Part shown: in pieces, positions 54,341 through 64,000 of the stretch | Numbering within the stretch: position 1 is the stretch's first letter | How the letters are laid out: each line of letters opens with the position of its first letter | From: Tepidiformaceae bacterium | GTDB taxonomy: Bacteria; Chloroflexota; Dehalococcoidia; Tepidiformales; Tepidiformaceae | Assembly: GCA_958295975.1 (NCBI GenBank) | Contig: OY282446.1 | Location: 62,001 to 126,000 of the forward strand | Length of the DNA: 64,000 nt | Direction of reading: 5' to 3' | Translations under genes and position numbers: made by a program | Notes under the pieces: generated by a model | What the model was told of the DNA's origin: nothing | Database searches by the model: none | The model's input: only the letters and a program-made list of their open reading frames with translations

Positions 54341-54694
54341 GTGGCTACGAAGGATCCGCAGGAGCCGTTCACGAGGATCAGCATCGAGGAGGCGAAGGCG
54401 AAGCTCGACGGCGGCGAGGCCGTCATGGTCGACGTGCGCGACCCGCACGAGTACGTCGAGGTGCACGCGGCGGGCGTGCGGCTCATCCCCGTGAACACGG
54501 TCGTGAACGAGGTGAAGCAGATTCGCGAGTTCGCGGGGGAGCGCGGCGAGGTGCTGTTCATCTGCAAGATGGGGTCGCGCAGCGCGCTGGCGGCGGAGTA
54601 CGCGGCGGCGGCGGGGCTGTCGGAGCTGGAGCTGTACAACGTGGAGGGGGGCACGGAGGCCTGGGCCGCCGCGGGCTACCCCACGGGGGACTGA
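54341..54694 (+). CDS. Rhodanese-like protein
   Basis: 117 residues with one rhodanese fold: VMVDVRDPHEYVEVHAAGV and the active-site loop FICKMGSRSALAAEY, where Cys 62 or so can hold persulfide sulfur. It may transfer sulfur or bind phosphate. GTG at 54341 with GGAACGAGG upstream; TAGGCT at 54300 is a -10. It is divergent from the methyltransferase, and its stop lies inside the hairpin-like repeats before the toxin-antitoxin genes. Confidence 0.88.
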   Translation: MATKDPQEPFTRISIEEAKAKLDGGEAVMVDVRDPHEYVEVHAAGVRLIPVNTVVNEVKQIREFAGERGEVLFICKMGSRSALAAEYAAAAGLSELELYNVEGGTEAWAAAGYPTGD

Positions 54695-54743
54695 TACACT
54701 GTCCCCAACGGTTCCCGGGGTAGCCCCGCACGGAAACGGGAAC
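54686..54743. promoter_or_regulatory. Promoter and nested inverted repeats before the DUF433/DUF5615 pair
   Basis: TACACT (54695-54700) is a -10 box and sits in the loop of GGGGAC (54686-54691) and GTCCCC (54701-54706). A second set follows: CGGGG-TAG-CCCCG (54716-54728) inside GTTCCC (54711-54716) and GGGAAC (54738-54743). Such arms fit an operator bound by the antitoxin, or a hairpin in the leader. Confidence 0.45.
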
Positions 54744-54755
54744 GGGAGGCGCGGA

Positions 54756-55448
54756 GTGACGGCAGCGCTTGGCGAGACCCGGACGGCCCCAGCCTTCGAC
54801 GGCATCTACGAAGCGCCCGAAGCGGCCAGATACCTGAAGGTGGCCGCACACGGAGAAATCATCTACCCCGTTCGTTCGGCGACCATCATTCGCTGGATTC
54901 GCCATGGGCTTGCTTCCCCCGATCTCGCCGACGTCCCGGGCGACGAACTGCTTCTCACGTTCGCGGACCTCGTGTCGGTGAGGGTCATCGCCGCCCTGCG
55001 CGGCACGGGCGTCCAGTGGAAGGAGATCCGCGCGACGGAGCGCTGGCTGCGGAAGGAACTCGGCATCCAGCGCCCGTTCGCCTCGGAAGCGCTGTGGACG
55101 AGAGGGGGACAGGTGCTGGGCGACTGGACGAGCCGCCTGCTGGCGGCAAGCATGCACGGGCAGGCGGCCTTCGAGATGCTGCGCCAGTACCTGATTCCGG
55201 TGCACGGTCTGGATTTCGACGAGGCATCCGGCATGGCCTCGTCCTGGGAGGCAGCGCCGTCGATCATGCTGGCGCCGGAGATACAATTCGGGGCGCCCTG
55301 CATCAAGGGAACGCGGATACCGGCGCGAACCATTGCCGGGATGATTGACGCCGGAGACTCAAGGGAATGGGTGATGCGGGAGTTCGGAATTTCGGAAGAG
55401 GAGGCCGATGCCGCCTGTGAATGGGAACATCGTCTCCAAGCCGCATAA
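54756..55448 (+). CDS. DUF433-type antitoxin with a large N-terminal extension
   Basis: 230 residues. The C-terminal about 60 residues are DUF433: EIQFGAPCIKGTRIPARTI, GMIDAGDSREWVMREFGI, a helix-turn-helix fold used by antitoxins of PIN-type toxins. The first 150 residues are extra: PEAARYLKVAAHGEIIYPV and TIIRWIRHGLASPDLADV read like a second DNA-binding helix-turn-helix (MerR-like), then ELLLTFADLVSVRVIAALR. It may bind its own promoter twice. GTG at 54756 has GGGAGG upstream. It overlaps the toxin by 41 bases. Confidence 0.8.
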   Translation: MTAALGETRTAPAFDGIYEAPEAARYLKVAAHGEIIYPVRSATIIRWIRHGLASPDLADVPGDELLLTFADLVSVRVIAALRGTGVQWKEIRATERWLRKELGIQRPFASEALWTRGGQVLGDWTSRLLAASMHGQAAFEMLRQYLIPVHGLDFDEASGMASSWEAAPSIMLAPEIQFGAPCIKGTRIPARTIAGMIDAGDSREWVMREFGISEEEADAACEWEHRLQAA

Positions 55449-55842
55449 CCCTCTTTTCCTGCTTGATGAGTCGCTGGTCGCCGCCGTCGCCCGCGCTTTG
55501 AATGCAGTCGGCTACCGATTTGTCACCGTCCTCGACGTTTTGGGCCGAGAGACGAAGGATCCGGAGATCATCGACTGGTGTCGGGAGCGGGAGGCCGTGT
55601 GGGTTCATGCGGACGACCGGGCCAGGAAGGAGCATCGCGCACTGCTCCAGAGGAGTGGAATCCGGACGGTGTGGGTGTACAGAAATCGCGGACAGATGAC
55701 CGGACGGGAGCAGCTGCGAATCCTGTCTTTCGTGTTGCCCAAACTGATCGAGCATTGGCGGCAACGTCCGGGAATTCGCCACTACCGCGCATCCGCTGCC
55801 AACCCGCTGGCCACCCCGAGCCTGCGCGAAGTCCGCATCTGA
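55408..55842 (+). CDS. DUF5615 PIN-like toxin
   Basis: 144 residues. The PIN-like fold starts LFLLDESLVAAVARALNAVG, then DVLGRETKDPEIIDWCRE, EAVWVHADDRARKEH, with acidic residues D/E at the places of the metal-dependent RNase site (LLDE, KDPE, HADD). With the DUF433 protein it forms a toxin-antitoxin pair. The last 20 residues are basic. The 41-base overlap implies that toxin translation depends on the antitoxin. Confidence 0.8.
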   Translation: MPPVNGNIVSKPHNPLFLLDESLVAAVARALNAVGYRFVTVLDVLGRETKDPEIIDWCREREAVWVHADDRARKEHRALLQRSGIRTVWVYRNRGQMTGREQLRILSFVLPKLIEHWRQRPGIRHYRASAANPLATPSLREVRI

Positions 55843-55846
55843 TCCC

Positions 55847-58800
55847 TCACGCCCCGGCCGCTTCCGCCGCCACCTCCACGAGGCGCGCGAGGGCGTTGGC
55901 CAGATGCATCTGGCGCGGCGTGCGGCAGAGGGCCTGCGTCAGCTCCGGGCTGGCGACCACCACCGCCAGGCATTGCGCGCGGCTGGTGGCCACGTTCAGG
56001 CGGTTGAGGCTGTACAGGAACTCCATGCCGCGCGGCGCGTCCGCGACGGAGCTGGTGGCCATCGAGTAGATGGCGACCGGCGCCTGCTGCCCCTGGAACT
56101 TGTCCACCGTGCCGATGCGGAAGCCGGGCAGGGCCTTGCGGAGGGCGCGCACCTGCGCGTTGTAGGGCGAGATGATGACGATGTCGTCGCGCGTGAGGGG
56201 ATGGTCGCGGCCCTCCGCGTCGGTCCACGCGGCCTCCGAGTCGAGCAGCGCCCCGACCCGCTCGCGGATGAGCGCGACCTCCTCCTCCGATTCGCTCGAC
56301 CGCCCCTCGTGCGCGACGGGGAGGAAGCGGATGCCCGCACCGGCGAAGGGCGGCTCGCCGCGAACGGCCTGCCGCTCCCGCCCCGAATGAGCGCGCAGAC
56401 GGCCCTCGTAGAACACCTCGGAGGTATAGGCGCAGATGTCGGGATGGAGCCGCCAGGTGCCGTCTAGGAAGAGGCCGAGCGACTCCGGCATCACCTGCGC
56501 GCCGTCGAGCAGGTGCGCGAGCGCGGAACGCTCCGCGCCCGGCGGATGGGCGCCCTGGAGCGGCTGGTCCAGCTGCTGCGGGTCGCCCAGCAGGATGAGG
56601 TTCGTCGCGCAGGGGGCGGCGGCGAGGACGTCCGCGAGCGACATCTGGCCGGACTCGTCGATGACCAGCGTATCGACGCTTTCGGCCATGTCCTCGCGCG
56701 CCCAGAGCCACGCCGTGCCGCCGACCACGTCGAATTCCCCGTCGGCGAGGCCGTCGCGGGCCTGCTCGTTCTTCTTCAGGAAGGTCGCGTCCGCGGCGGC
56801 GTCCTCCTCGCCGTTCGCCTTCTGGCCGATGGCCACGGGAACGTCGAGCGCCTTCGCCACCGCCGCCACCTTGTCGAGCAGCTCGCCGATGACCTTGTGG
56901 CTGTTGGCGGTGACGCCCACGCGCCCGCCCGCGGCCACCAGCTCGACGATCAGCTCCGCGCCGACGGTGCTCTTGCCCGAGCCGGGCGGGCCCTGGATGG
57001 CGAGGTAGCTTTCGTCGAGCGCGAGGGCGATGCGCCGCGCGGCGGCGGTGGGCGTCTCGCCGGAGCGGAGCAGGGGCGCGTCCGGCGGCTGGCCCGCGCG
57101 CGGCGCGCGGCGCACGAGCAGGTCGCGGATGGCGCGATGCGGCCCGGGCGCGTCCATGCCGTGCTCCAGCACCCACTGCGCGACCCGCTGCTGGCTCTCC
57201 GGCTTGGGTCTGGCGTACACGATGTCGAAGGGGATGAGCGCGGTCGGGAGACGCCCGTCCCCCGCCTTGCCGCGCCGCAGGTCGATCGTCCCCGCGTCGT
57301 CATCGATCACCAGCACCTCGCCCGCGGATTTCCCGATGCCGCCGGGCTCTCCCGCGACGGGGTCGTGCGGGCTGTCGCCCTCGCGGAACTTGTGCTCCTG
57401 CGGGGGGAAGCGGAAGCGGTGGACGGTGGAGCGCGGCTTGACGAGGTCCGGCCACGACTTCAGGAACGTGAGTCCGCCGAGCGCGTCGCGCTCCTCGATG
57501 CGATCCTCGTCCGTGAGGCCCTTCAGCTCGAAGTAGCGCCACCAGGACGCCTTGTCCTCGCGGCGGTGCCACTGCAGCAGGTGCGCGAGCAGCTGGCGCG
57601 CGTGGTCGGCGTCGCTCCGGTCCGCCGCCTCGGCGGGCAGGTTCTCGACGAGCGCGTCCGCCAGCGCCCGCACGGCCTTCTGCGCCTCGCTGTCCCCGCG
57701 CTCGTCCGGTTCGACGATCCGCGGGCGCGGGAGCGGCTCGCCCAGATCGTCGGCGAGCGCAGCGCGCTGTTCCTCGAGCCAGTCGCGCAGCCGCCAGGTG
57801 GAGACGCAGTCGTCGCGGTTGTAGCGCTCGATGTCGGCCAGCGCCCCGTCCTTGCGCTCGCCCTCGCCAAGTTCGAGCCACTCCTCGAAGGCGACGATGC
57901 TGGCGTTGGCGTCGCGCAGGTCGATCTCGCGGTTGAACTGGAAGAGCGGTTCGATGGCCTTGAGCGAGTAGCTTTCGAGGGAGGCGCGGACGCCCCCGCG
58001 CACGACGCGGTGGAGGTCCACGAACACCTCGCCGCGCAGGAGCTGGTCCACTTCCTCCTCGCGCGTGCCGTGGCGGCCCGCGAGCCGCTTCATGGCGCCG
58101 GGCTCGTAGGGCGCGTAGTGGTAGACGTGCAGCGCGGGGTCGGCGGCCCAGCGGTCCATGATCAGGTCGATCAGTTCCTCGAAGGCGCGGCGCTCGGCGT
58201 CGGGCGTGACCGCCTCGCCCTCGACCGACCAGAGGGCGTGGAAGCGCGGCTCGCCGTCGGCGTCCGCGCGTGCCGGTTCGATCACGCCGAAGAGGTACTC
58301 GATGCCGTCGAAGCCGCCGCCCATGTAGAAGGGATCGCCCTCGATGTCGAAGAAGAGGTCGCCGCGCGAGGGTTCGGGCAGGAGCAGCAGGCCCTGGTTG
58401 GGCACGAGCGCGCCGTCCGCGTCCCGCGCGGGCGCGATGCGCTCGGAGCGGAGCGCGCCCTCGCGCTCGCCGCGCAGCTGGATGGCGGCCTGCAGGTGGA
58501 CGCGCTCCACGGCCTCCGCGGAGAGGCCCCCAACCTTCCCCGGGTGGCGCTCGCCGAGCGCGGTGCGCGTGGGCACGCCGTGCGCGCGCAATCCATCCCG
58601 CTGGCGCGTGCTGATGTCCGCCACGAGCGACAGGTGGTCGTCGCGCCGCCACGCCGCCTTGCACTCCATCCGCCAGCGGCAAACGCCGCAGTGGCTCACG
58701 GGCTCCGGCTGCGTGGGGAGCGGCCAGGCGGGGGCGTCGTCGCGCAGGAAGGCCTCGAAGCGGCGCGCGACCGCGCGGTAATGGGCGGCGTAGTCGGCCA

Positions 58801-59362
58801 CGCGCAAGGGGACCTTCTCCGCTTTCGCGCCGCCGAGGGCGAGGTGCATCCATGCGGGCGCGACGCCCTGCAGGTCGGCCACCATGTCGGAGTAGCGGCA
58901 CAGCTGGAGCACGGCGGACGCCTTCACGCTGCGCGCCAGCTTCGTGTCCCAGACCTCGTAGCTCCATGCGCCCAGATCGCTGGGCATGTCCACGCGCAGG
59001 AGGAAGTCCGCGAAGCCCAGGCGCTCGCCGTCGAACAGGGTCGCCTGGAAGATGGCATCGCGGCCCGCGCGCATGGCGGCCAGCGTGGCCTCGCGTCCGG
59101 CGGCGTAGCCCTCCAGCCGGGGGAGCGCGCGGTCGATGGCGATCTCCTCGACTTCGCGCCCCTCGGCGGCGAGCTCGTCGAGGAAGCGCTCCTCGTGCTG
59201 GAAGCCGCGCTTGATGATGCGCTCGCGGAAGCGGTCCCTGCGCATGGGCCATTTCGCGTGGCCCAGCACGGCGGCGCGTTCGAGGGCGGCCAGGTGGCGA
59301 CATTCGAGGAACCCGACGAGGTCGCTCGCGGAGTGGACGATGCGGTCTCCCGGTCGCTGCAC
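55847..59362 (-). CDS. Three-part nuclease-helicase: RecB-like nuclease, RNase H-like domain and SF1 helicase
   Basis: 1171 residues. About 1-240: TM0106-type RecB nuclease with [20 protein letters not shown] and a Cys group [11 protein letters not shown], which fits a 4Fe-4S site. About 315-510: RNase H_2/DnaQ-like exonuclease, [17 protein letters not shown]. About 700-1171: helicase of the Upf1/Dna2 kind, with [15 protein letters not shown], a Walker B with DES ([10 protein letters not shown]), [13 protein letters not shown] and [17 protein letters not shown]. It probably cuts and unwinds DNA or RNA in repair or defence. GTG at 59362 is the start; TACGGT lies nine bases upstream. It is convergent with the toxin gene, whose stop lies 4 bases away. 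Confidence 0.85.
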   Translation of the reverse strand: MQRPGDRIVHSASDLVGFLECRHLAALERAAVLGHAKWPMRRDRFRERIIKRGFQHEERFLDELAAEGREVEEIAIDRALPRLEGYAAGREATLAAMRAGRDAIFQATLFDGERLGFADFLLRVDMPSDLGAWSYEVWDTKLARSVKASAVLQLCRYSDMVADLQGVAPAWMHLALGGAKAEKVPLRVADYAAHYRAVARRFEAFLRDDAPAWPLPTQPEPVSHCGVCRWRMECKAAWRRDDHLSLVADISTRQRDGLRAHGVPTRTALGERHPGKVGGLSAEAVERVHLQAAIQLRGEREGALRSERIAPARDADGALVPNQGLLLLPEPSRGDLFFDIEGDPFYMGGGFDGIEYLFGVIEPARADADGEPRFHALWSVEGEAVTPDAERRAFEELIDLIMDRWAADPALHVYHYAPYEPGAMKRLAGRHGTREEEVDQLLRGEVFVDLHRVVRGGVRASLESYSLKAIEPLFQFNREIDLRDANASIVAFEEWLELGEGERKDGALADIERYNRDDCVSTWRLRDWLEEQRAALADDLGEPLPRPRIVEPDERGDSEAQKAVRALADALVENLPAEAADRSDADHARQLLAHLLQWHRREDKASWWRYFELKGLTDEDRIEERDALGGLTFLKSWPDLVKPRSTVHRFRFPPQEHKFREGDSPHDPVAGEPGGIGKSAGEVLVIDDDAGTIDLRRGKAGDGRLPTALIPFDIVYARPKPESQQRVAQWVLEHGMDAPGPHRAIRDLLVRRAPRAGQPPDAPLLRSGETPTAAARRIALALDESYLAIQGPPGSGKSTVGAELIVELVAAGGRVGVTANSHKVIGELLDKVAAVAKALDVPVAIGQKANGEEDAAADATFLKKNEQARDGLADGEFDVVGGTAWLWAREDMAESVDTLVIDESGQMSLADVLAAAPCATNLILLGDPQQLDQPLQGAHPPGAERSALAHLLDGAQVMPESLGLFLDGTWRLHPDICAYTSEVFYEGRLRAHSGRERQAVRGEPPFAGAGIRFLPVAHEGRSSESEEEVALIRERVGALLDSEAAWTDAEGRDHPLTRDDIVIISPYNAQVRALRKALPGFRIGTVDKFQGQQAPVAIYSMATSSVADAPRGMEFLYSLNRLNVATSRAQCLAVVVASPELTQALCRTPRQMHLANALARLVEVAAEAAGA

Positions 59363-59498
59363 GGCGGCGTTACCGTACCAGAGAACGCGCGACGGTCGCC
59401 GCGGCGTTTCCCAGTCGCCGCCGGTTTCTGCTATCCTGACCGTGGTGCGTCATGCCCGGCGCGCCGCCCCATCCCGCGCACAGGGGGTTCGCCGTCCC

Positions 59499-61154
<1,656 letters not shown>

Positions 61155-61164
61155 CGCCCCCGCC

Positions 61165-61581
61165 TCATCCCTTCGGGCCCGGCTCGCGCCAGAGGCGCAG
61201 CCCCGCGTTCACCGTGAGGATGGCGAAGCCCGTGTTGACCACGATCCACTCGAAGGGAATGGCGCCGCCATCGCCCTGCGCGAGACGCACGAAGATGAAC
61301 AGCCAGGCGATCAAGAGCATGGGCAGCGCGATCTGCGACCCGTGGGTACGGGCGATGGCTGGTAGCCGCTCCCATGCGTCCGCGTCCGCGGGCAGGGCCT
61401 GCCCGACGGCGTGCGCGCCGAACGCCAGCGGCACCGCGGCGACCGCCATGATCCAGTTGAGCACGCCCCAGATGCGGTCGTCGCCCTGTTCCACGTACAG
61501 CCCGAAGACGAGGAAGTAGCCCCCCACGGCCAGCCCCGCGGCCATGAAGGCCGCACCGCGCGTCCTGCGCGTGACGGTCAT
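61165..61581 (-). CDS. Membrane protein, paralogue 4 of a tandem family
   Basis: 138 residues with four hydrophobic segments: AAGLAVGGYFLVFGLY, IWGVLNWIMAVAAVPL, LPMLLIAWLFIFV and VVNTGFAILTVNAGLRL. ALPADADAWERL lies between. It shares these with the three genes upstream (70% or more in some parts). It overlaps the next paralogue by 4 bases (ATGA). The family is not known to me. Confidence 0.75.
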   Translation of the reverse strand: MTVTRRTRGAAFMAAGLAVGGYFLVFGLYVEQGDDRIWGVLNWIMAVAAVPLAFGAHAVGQALPADADAWERLPAIARTHGSQIALPMLLIAWLFIFVRLAQGDGGAIPFEWIVVNTGFAILTVNAGLRLWREPGPKG

Positions 61582-61979
61582 GCCTCGCGCCAGAGGCGCA
61601 GCCCCGCATTGACCGTGAGGATGGCGAAGCCCGTGTTGACCACGATCCACTCGAAGGGAATGGCGCCGCCGCCCCAGCGGTCGGCGAACCAGGCGTTGAA
61701 GAACACCAGCAGGAGGGCCAGCGCCCCGTAGAAGCGCGCGCTGGCCGTCAGCCGCGCCCATGCGTCCGCGTCCGCGGGCAGGGCCCGCCGGGCGGCGTAC
61801 GCGACGAGCGTCAGCAGGATCACGGCGACCGCGATGATCCAGTTGAGCACCTCCCAGATGTCGTTCGCGGCGTCGGCGTCCCCCTGCCCCGCGTACAGCT
61901 CGAAGACGAGGTAGTAGCCGCCCACGGCCAGCCCCGCGGCGATGAAGGCCGCGCCCAGCGTCCTGCGCGCGACGGTCAT
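61578..61979 (-). CDS. Membrane protein, paralogue 3 of a tandem family
   Basis: 133 residues with four hydrophobic segments. AAFIAAGLAVGGYYLVFELY and GGAIPFEWIVVNTGFAILTV match the next gene downstream almost perfectly. ALPADADAWARL is common to all members. The stop overlaps the start of the downstream paralogue by 4 bases. Function unknown. Confidence 0.75.
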   Translation of the reverse strand: MTVARRTLGAAFIAAGLAVGGYYLVFELYAGQGDADAANDIWEVLNWIIAVAVILLTLVAYAARRALPADADAWARLTASARFYGALALLLVFFNAWFADRWGGGAIPFEWIVVNTGFAILTVNAGLRLWREA

Positions 61980-61993
61980 GATCGTCGCGCGCC

Positions 61994-62434
61994 TCAGGCG
62001 GCCTTGCGCCAGAGGCGCAGCCCCACGTTGACCGTGAGGATGGCGAGGGTGATGTCGGTTGCGATCCACTCGATGGCGATGTGCGCTCCACCGCCGCCCT
62101 CGGCGGCGGCGGTGCCCCAGCGGCCGGCGAACCACACGTTGAAGAACAGGAACAGGAGGGCGAGCGACCCGAAGAAGCGCACGTTGGCCGCCAGCCACTC
62201 GCGGTGGTCCGCATCCGCGGGCAGGGCCCGCCGGAGGGCGTACGTCACGAGCGCGAGCAGGACCACGGCGACCGCCATGATCCAGTCGAGCACGCGCCAG
62301 ATGTCGAACGCGTCGCCGGCGTTCCCCTGCCCGGCGTACAGCTCGAAGACGAGGAAGTAGCCGCCCACGGCCAGCCCCACGGCAATGAAGGCCGCGCCCA
62401 GCACCCGGTGCGCGATGGTCATGGCGTCGTTCAT
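61994..62434 (-). CDS. Membrane protein, paralogue 2 of a tandem family
   Basis: 146 residues: AVGLAVGGYFLVFELYAGQG, IWRVLDWIMAVAVVLLALV, ALPADADHREWL, ALLFLFFNVWFAGRWG, then a G/E-rich loop and ILTVNVGLRLWR. ATG at 62434 is used; a second at 62422 is possible. It is 14 bases upstream of the next paralogue. Confidence 0.73.
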   Translation of the reverse strand: MNDAMTIAHRVLGAAFIAVGLAVGGYFLVFELYAGQGNAGDAFDIWRVLDWIMAVAVVLLALVTYALRRALPADADHREWLAANVRFFGSLALLFLFFNVWFAGRWGTAAAEGGGGAHIAIEWIATDITLAILTVNVGLRLWRKAA

Positions 62435-62446
62435 GCGTTCGCTCCT

Positions 62447-62863
62447 TCAGGCGGCTTCGCGCCAGAGCCGCAGCCCCGCGGCCACGGACAGGATGGGGAT
62501 GGCGGCGTCGATGAGCGCCCACACGTCCCAGAGCTGGCGCGAGGCGTCGCCCCATTCGGCCAGGAACCAGTTGGGGAAGTAGGAGAGGGCGGTCGCGACC
62601 GTGAGGTAGAAGAGGACGTTCGCCTCAAGGTACTCGCGCCAGCCGGGGTCCGCGGGCAGCGCGCGCTTCCACGCGAACGTGGCGATCAGCAGCAGGATGA
62701 GGCCCGCCGCCGAGAACCAGTCGATGACCAGCCAGGCGGTCACGTCGGGGTCCGCACTGCGGTCGTAGAGGGGGAAGGCGAGGTAGTGCCCCGCCACCAC
62801 GAGCGCGAGCAGGAACAGGTAGATCGCCGCGAGCCGCCTGAGCGCGGGGGGTGCGAACGCCAT
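62447..62863 (-). CDS. Membrane protein, most diverged paralogue 1 of a tandem family
   Basis: 138 residues with four hydrophobic segments, sharing the plan ALPADPGWREYLEANVLFY, FFPNWFLAEWG-like segment and VAAGLRLWREAA with the other three. It starts the run: AAGGAGG precedes the ATG at 62863 and TATCAT upstream is the -10. The run of four probably serves one transport or membrane-assembly task, but nothing shows which. Confidence 0.72.
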   Translation of the reverse strand: MAFAPPALRRLAAIYLFLLALVVAGHYLAFPLYDRSADPDVTAWLVIDWFSAAGLILLLIATFAWKRALPADPGWREYLEANVLFYLTVATALSYFPNWFLAEWGDASRQLWDVWALIDAAIPILSVAAGLRLWREAA

Positions 62864-62920
62864 CGGCCGCCTCCTTCGGCGGGATGATACCACCGTCGCG
62901 CGCGCGGGCGCGATCCGCCG

Positions 62921-62926
62921 TAGGCT
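62921..62926 (+). promoter_or_regulatory. TAGGCT -10 box, six bases before the Nudix gene
   Basis: TAGGCT, then GCGCGC, then GTG at 62933. Same spacing as at nadB and the 2828 gene. Confidence 0.5.
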
Positions 62927-62932
62927 GCGCGC

Positions 62933-63469
62933 GTGGCCGACGCCCCGCAATCCGTCGCCAGCGAGACCGCGCACGCGGGCCGCCTCTTCGACCTGCGCCT
63001 CGAGACGCTGCGCCAGGCGGACGGGCGCGAGTCGCGGCGCGAGATGATCTACCACCCGGGCGCCGTCTGCATGGTGGCCGTGGACGGCGACGAGCGACTG
63101 CTGCTCGTCGAGCAGTACCGCCACGGCGCGCGCGGGCGTCTGCTCGAAATCCCCGCGGGCACGCTGGAGGCGGGCGAGGATCCCGTCGTCGCCGCCGTGC
63201 GCGAGCTGCGCGAGGAGGTGGGCATGGCGCCGGGCCGCGTGGAGGCGCTCGGCGGCTTCTGGGTCGCGCCCAGCTACGCCACCGAGTACCTCCACCTCTT
63301 CCTCTGCACCGAACTCTCCGCCGCGCCCCTGCCGGGCGACGAGGACGAGGACATCGAGGTCGTGCGGCTCACGCGCGCGGAGGCGCTGGCGGCGGTGGAC
63401 GGGGGGCGCATCGCGGACGCCAAGTCGATCGCGGGCATCCTGCGCTGGGACCGCCTGCGCGGGCGCTAG
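62933..63469 (+). CDS. Nudix hydrolase, ADP-ribose pyrophosphatase-like
   Basis: 178 residues. The Nudix box is complete: GTLEAGEDPVVAAVRELREE followed by VGM (G-x5-E-x7-REUxEExGU). ExLLLVEQYRHGARGRLLEI upstream and FWVAPSYATEYLHLFL after it are typical of ADP-ribose pyrophosphatases. It splits ADP-ribose or related nucleotide sugars. GTG at 62933 is preferred as the -10 box is six bases upstream. Its stop overlaps that of the convergent gene at CTAG. Confidence 0.88.
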   Translation: MADAPQSVASETAHAGRLFDLRLETLRQADGRESRREMIYHPGAVCMVAVDGDERLLLVEQYRHGARGRLLEIPAGTLEAGEDPVVAAVRELREEVGMAPGRVEALGGFWVAPSYATEYLHLFLCTELSAAPLPGDEDEDIEVVRLTRAEALAAVDGGRIADAKSIAGILRWDRLRGR

Positions 63470-63705
63470 CGCCGCTCCCGTTCGAGCGCCGCCACGCGCC
63501 GGTCGAGGCTGCGCAGCGTGTAGCGGATGATCGCCATCGTCACGAAGAAATCGAACCACAGCATGATCGCGCCGAGGATGGCGAACACGTCCCGCAGGAC
63601 CTGGTTGTCGACGAGGATGGCGGCGAGGATGAAGGCCACGCCCGCCCCCGAAAGCAGCGAGGGCACCACGATGAGCGCGCCGCCGACCGTGCGCCGCACC
63701 GTCAC
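63466..63705 (-). CDS. Small two-helix membrane protein
   Basis: 79 residues with two hydrophobic segments (about 8-31 and 36-62) and a basic/acidic C-terminal helix RSLDRRVAALERERR. I recognise no family. GTG at 63705 lies in the stop of the nitroreductase gene (4-base overlap), so it is cotranscribed with it. Confidence 0.65.
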   Translation of the reverse strand: MTVRRTVGGALIVVPSLLSGAGVAFILAAILVDNQVLRDVFAILGAIMLWFDFFVTMAIIRYTLRSLDRRVAALERERR

Positions 63706-64000
63706 GCGCGTTCTCCCCGCGCGGGCTCGCCGTGGCGCGCCTCCCAGCGGTCGACGGCCACGATGCGGTCGAGCGGCAGGCGGCGCCGGTCGCGGCGCTC
63801 GCGGCCCCGCAGGTCCTCCGGCAGCGTCTCCGGCGCGCCGGGGAAGCCGATGGCGAAGACGGCCAGCACGCGCAGCTCGGGGGGCGCGGCGAAGGCGCGG
63901 CGCGCGGCCTCCTCGTCGAAGCCCGCCATGGGGTGCGCGATCAGCCCCAGCGCCGTGGCCTGCGCCATCAGGTTGGCAGCGGCGATGCCCGCGTGGAACG
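63702..64000 (-). CDS. Nitroreductase family protein (5' end outside window)
   Basis: The C-terminal 98 residues are present: HAGIAAANLMAQATALGL, HPMAGFDEEAARRAFAAP and LAVFAIGFPGAPETLP are typical of the FMN-dependent nitroreductase fold. The flavin and N-terminal parts are beyond the window. It could reduce nitro compounds, quinones or be a dehalogenase-like or F420-related enzyme. Confidence 0.82.
   Translation of the reverse strand, partial: FHAGIAAANLMAQATALGLIAHPMAGFDEEAARRAFAAPPELRVLAVFAIGFPGAPETLPEDLRGRERRDRRRLPLDRIVAVDRWEARHGEPARGERA

Overview
The window is a very GC-rich, densely packed bacterial chromosome segment with about 62 genes, no rRNA, no tRNA that I can see and no CRISPR array. 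Genes are joined by 4-base ATGA/GTGA overlaps, GTG starts are common, and no gap exceeds about 180 bases. The gene set points to a free-living, F420-using organism: a fused CofG/CofH (FbiC), a gamma-alpha fused 2-oxoacid:ferredoxin oxidoreductase, MEP isoprenoid synthesis, many lipoproteins with a Gly-rich start after the lipobox Cys, NorQ/NorD-type proteins, and a duplicated domain I associate with Dehalococcoidia-like Chloroflexota. A high-GC Chloroflexota is my best inference; an actinobacterium-like relative cannot be excluded from sequence reading alone.

Layout. 1-2.1 kb: Fe-S assembly (cysteine desulfurase, ErpA/IscA type) and a small membrane protein. 2.2-7.8 kb: acyl-CoA/amino-acid type genes (enoyl-CoA hydratase, Liv-type binding protein), a VanY-type peptidase and two alpha/beta hydrolases. 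7.9-11.9 kb: an operon CBS - korA - korB - CBS. 12-18.2 kb: a cytidylate-kinase-like protein, IlvE, enolase, a TIGR00725 protein and peptide deformylase. 18.3-20.7 kb: nadB-nadC. 20.7-35.1 kb: a surface polysaccharide locus (sulfotransferase, flippase, four glycosyltransferases, polymerase/ligase, epimerase, initiating sugar transferase, nucleotide-sugar dehydrogenase) running into dxr and a site-2 protease. 35.1-39.3 kb: small enzymes, two SnoaL-like proteins, and an AT-rich beta-propeller lipoprotein with a duplicated C-terminal module. 39.4-42.7 kb: purB, a membrane protein, purC, purS. 42.7-43.6 kb: an AT-rich, frameshifted AlbA_2/Schlafen-like gene beside what looks like the 5' stub of a pcm gene. 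43.6-49.0 kb: phosphatase, NorD/NorQ pair, coaE. 49.1-54.3 kb: a tiny coiled-coil membrane protein, fbiC, then an AT-rich single-gene element between 59-bp direct repeats, then a methyltransferase. 54.3-64 kb: rhodanese, a DUF433/DUF5615 toxin-antitoxin pair, a three-part nuclease-helicase, the main sigma factor, four tandem paralogous membrane proteins, a Nudix hydrolase and a truncated nitroreductase.

Most notable observations. (1) A 1,597-bp unit holding only a promoter and one 522-codon gene of unknown family sits between 59-bp direct repeats (one mismatch) that duplicate the overlapping 3' ends of fbiC and a convergent methyltransferase; recombination between the repeats would restore both genes exactly. 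(2) An AT-rich AlbA_2 gene carries a 2-bp insertion in a TATATAT run and appears to have displaced other genes between purS and a phosphatase. (3) A run of 15 G lies just upstream of the promoter of the initiating sugar transferase. (4) Several start codons lie 6-8 nt after a TANNNT -10 box, which suggests leaderless transcripts. (5) A lipoprotein has acquired two copies of an uncharacterised about 120-residue module in an AT-rich DNA segment.
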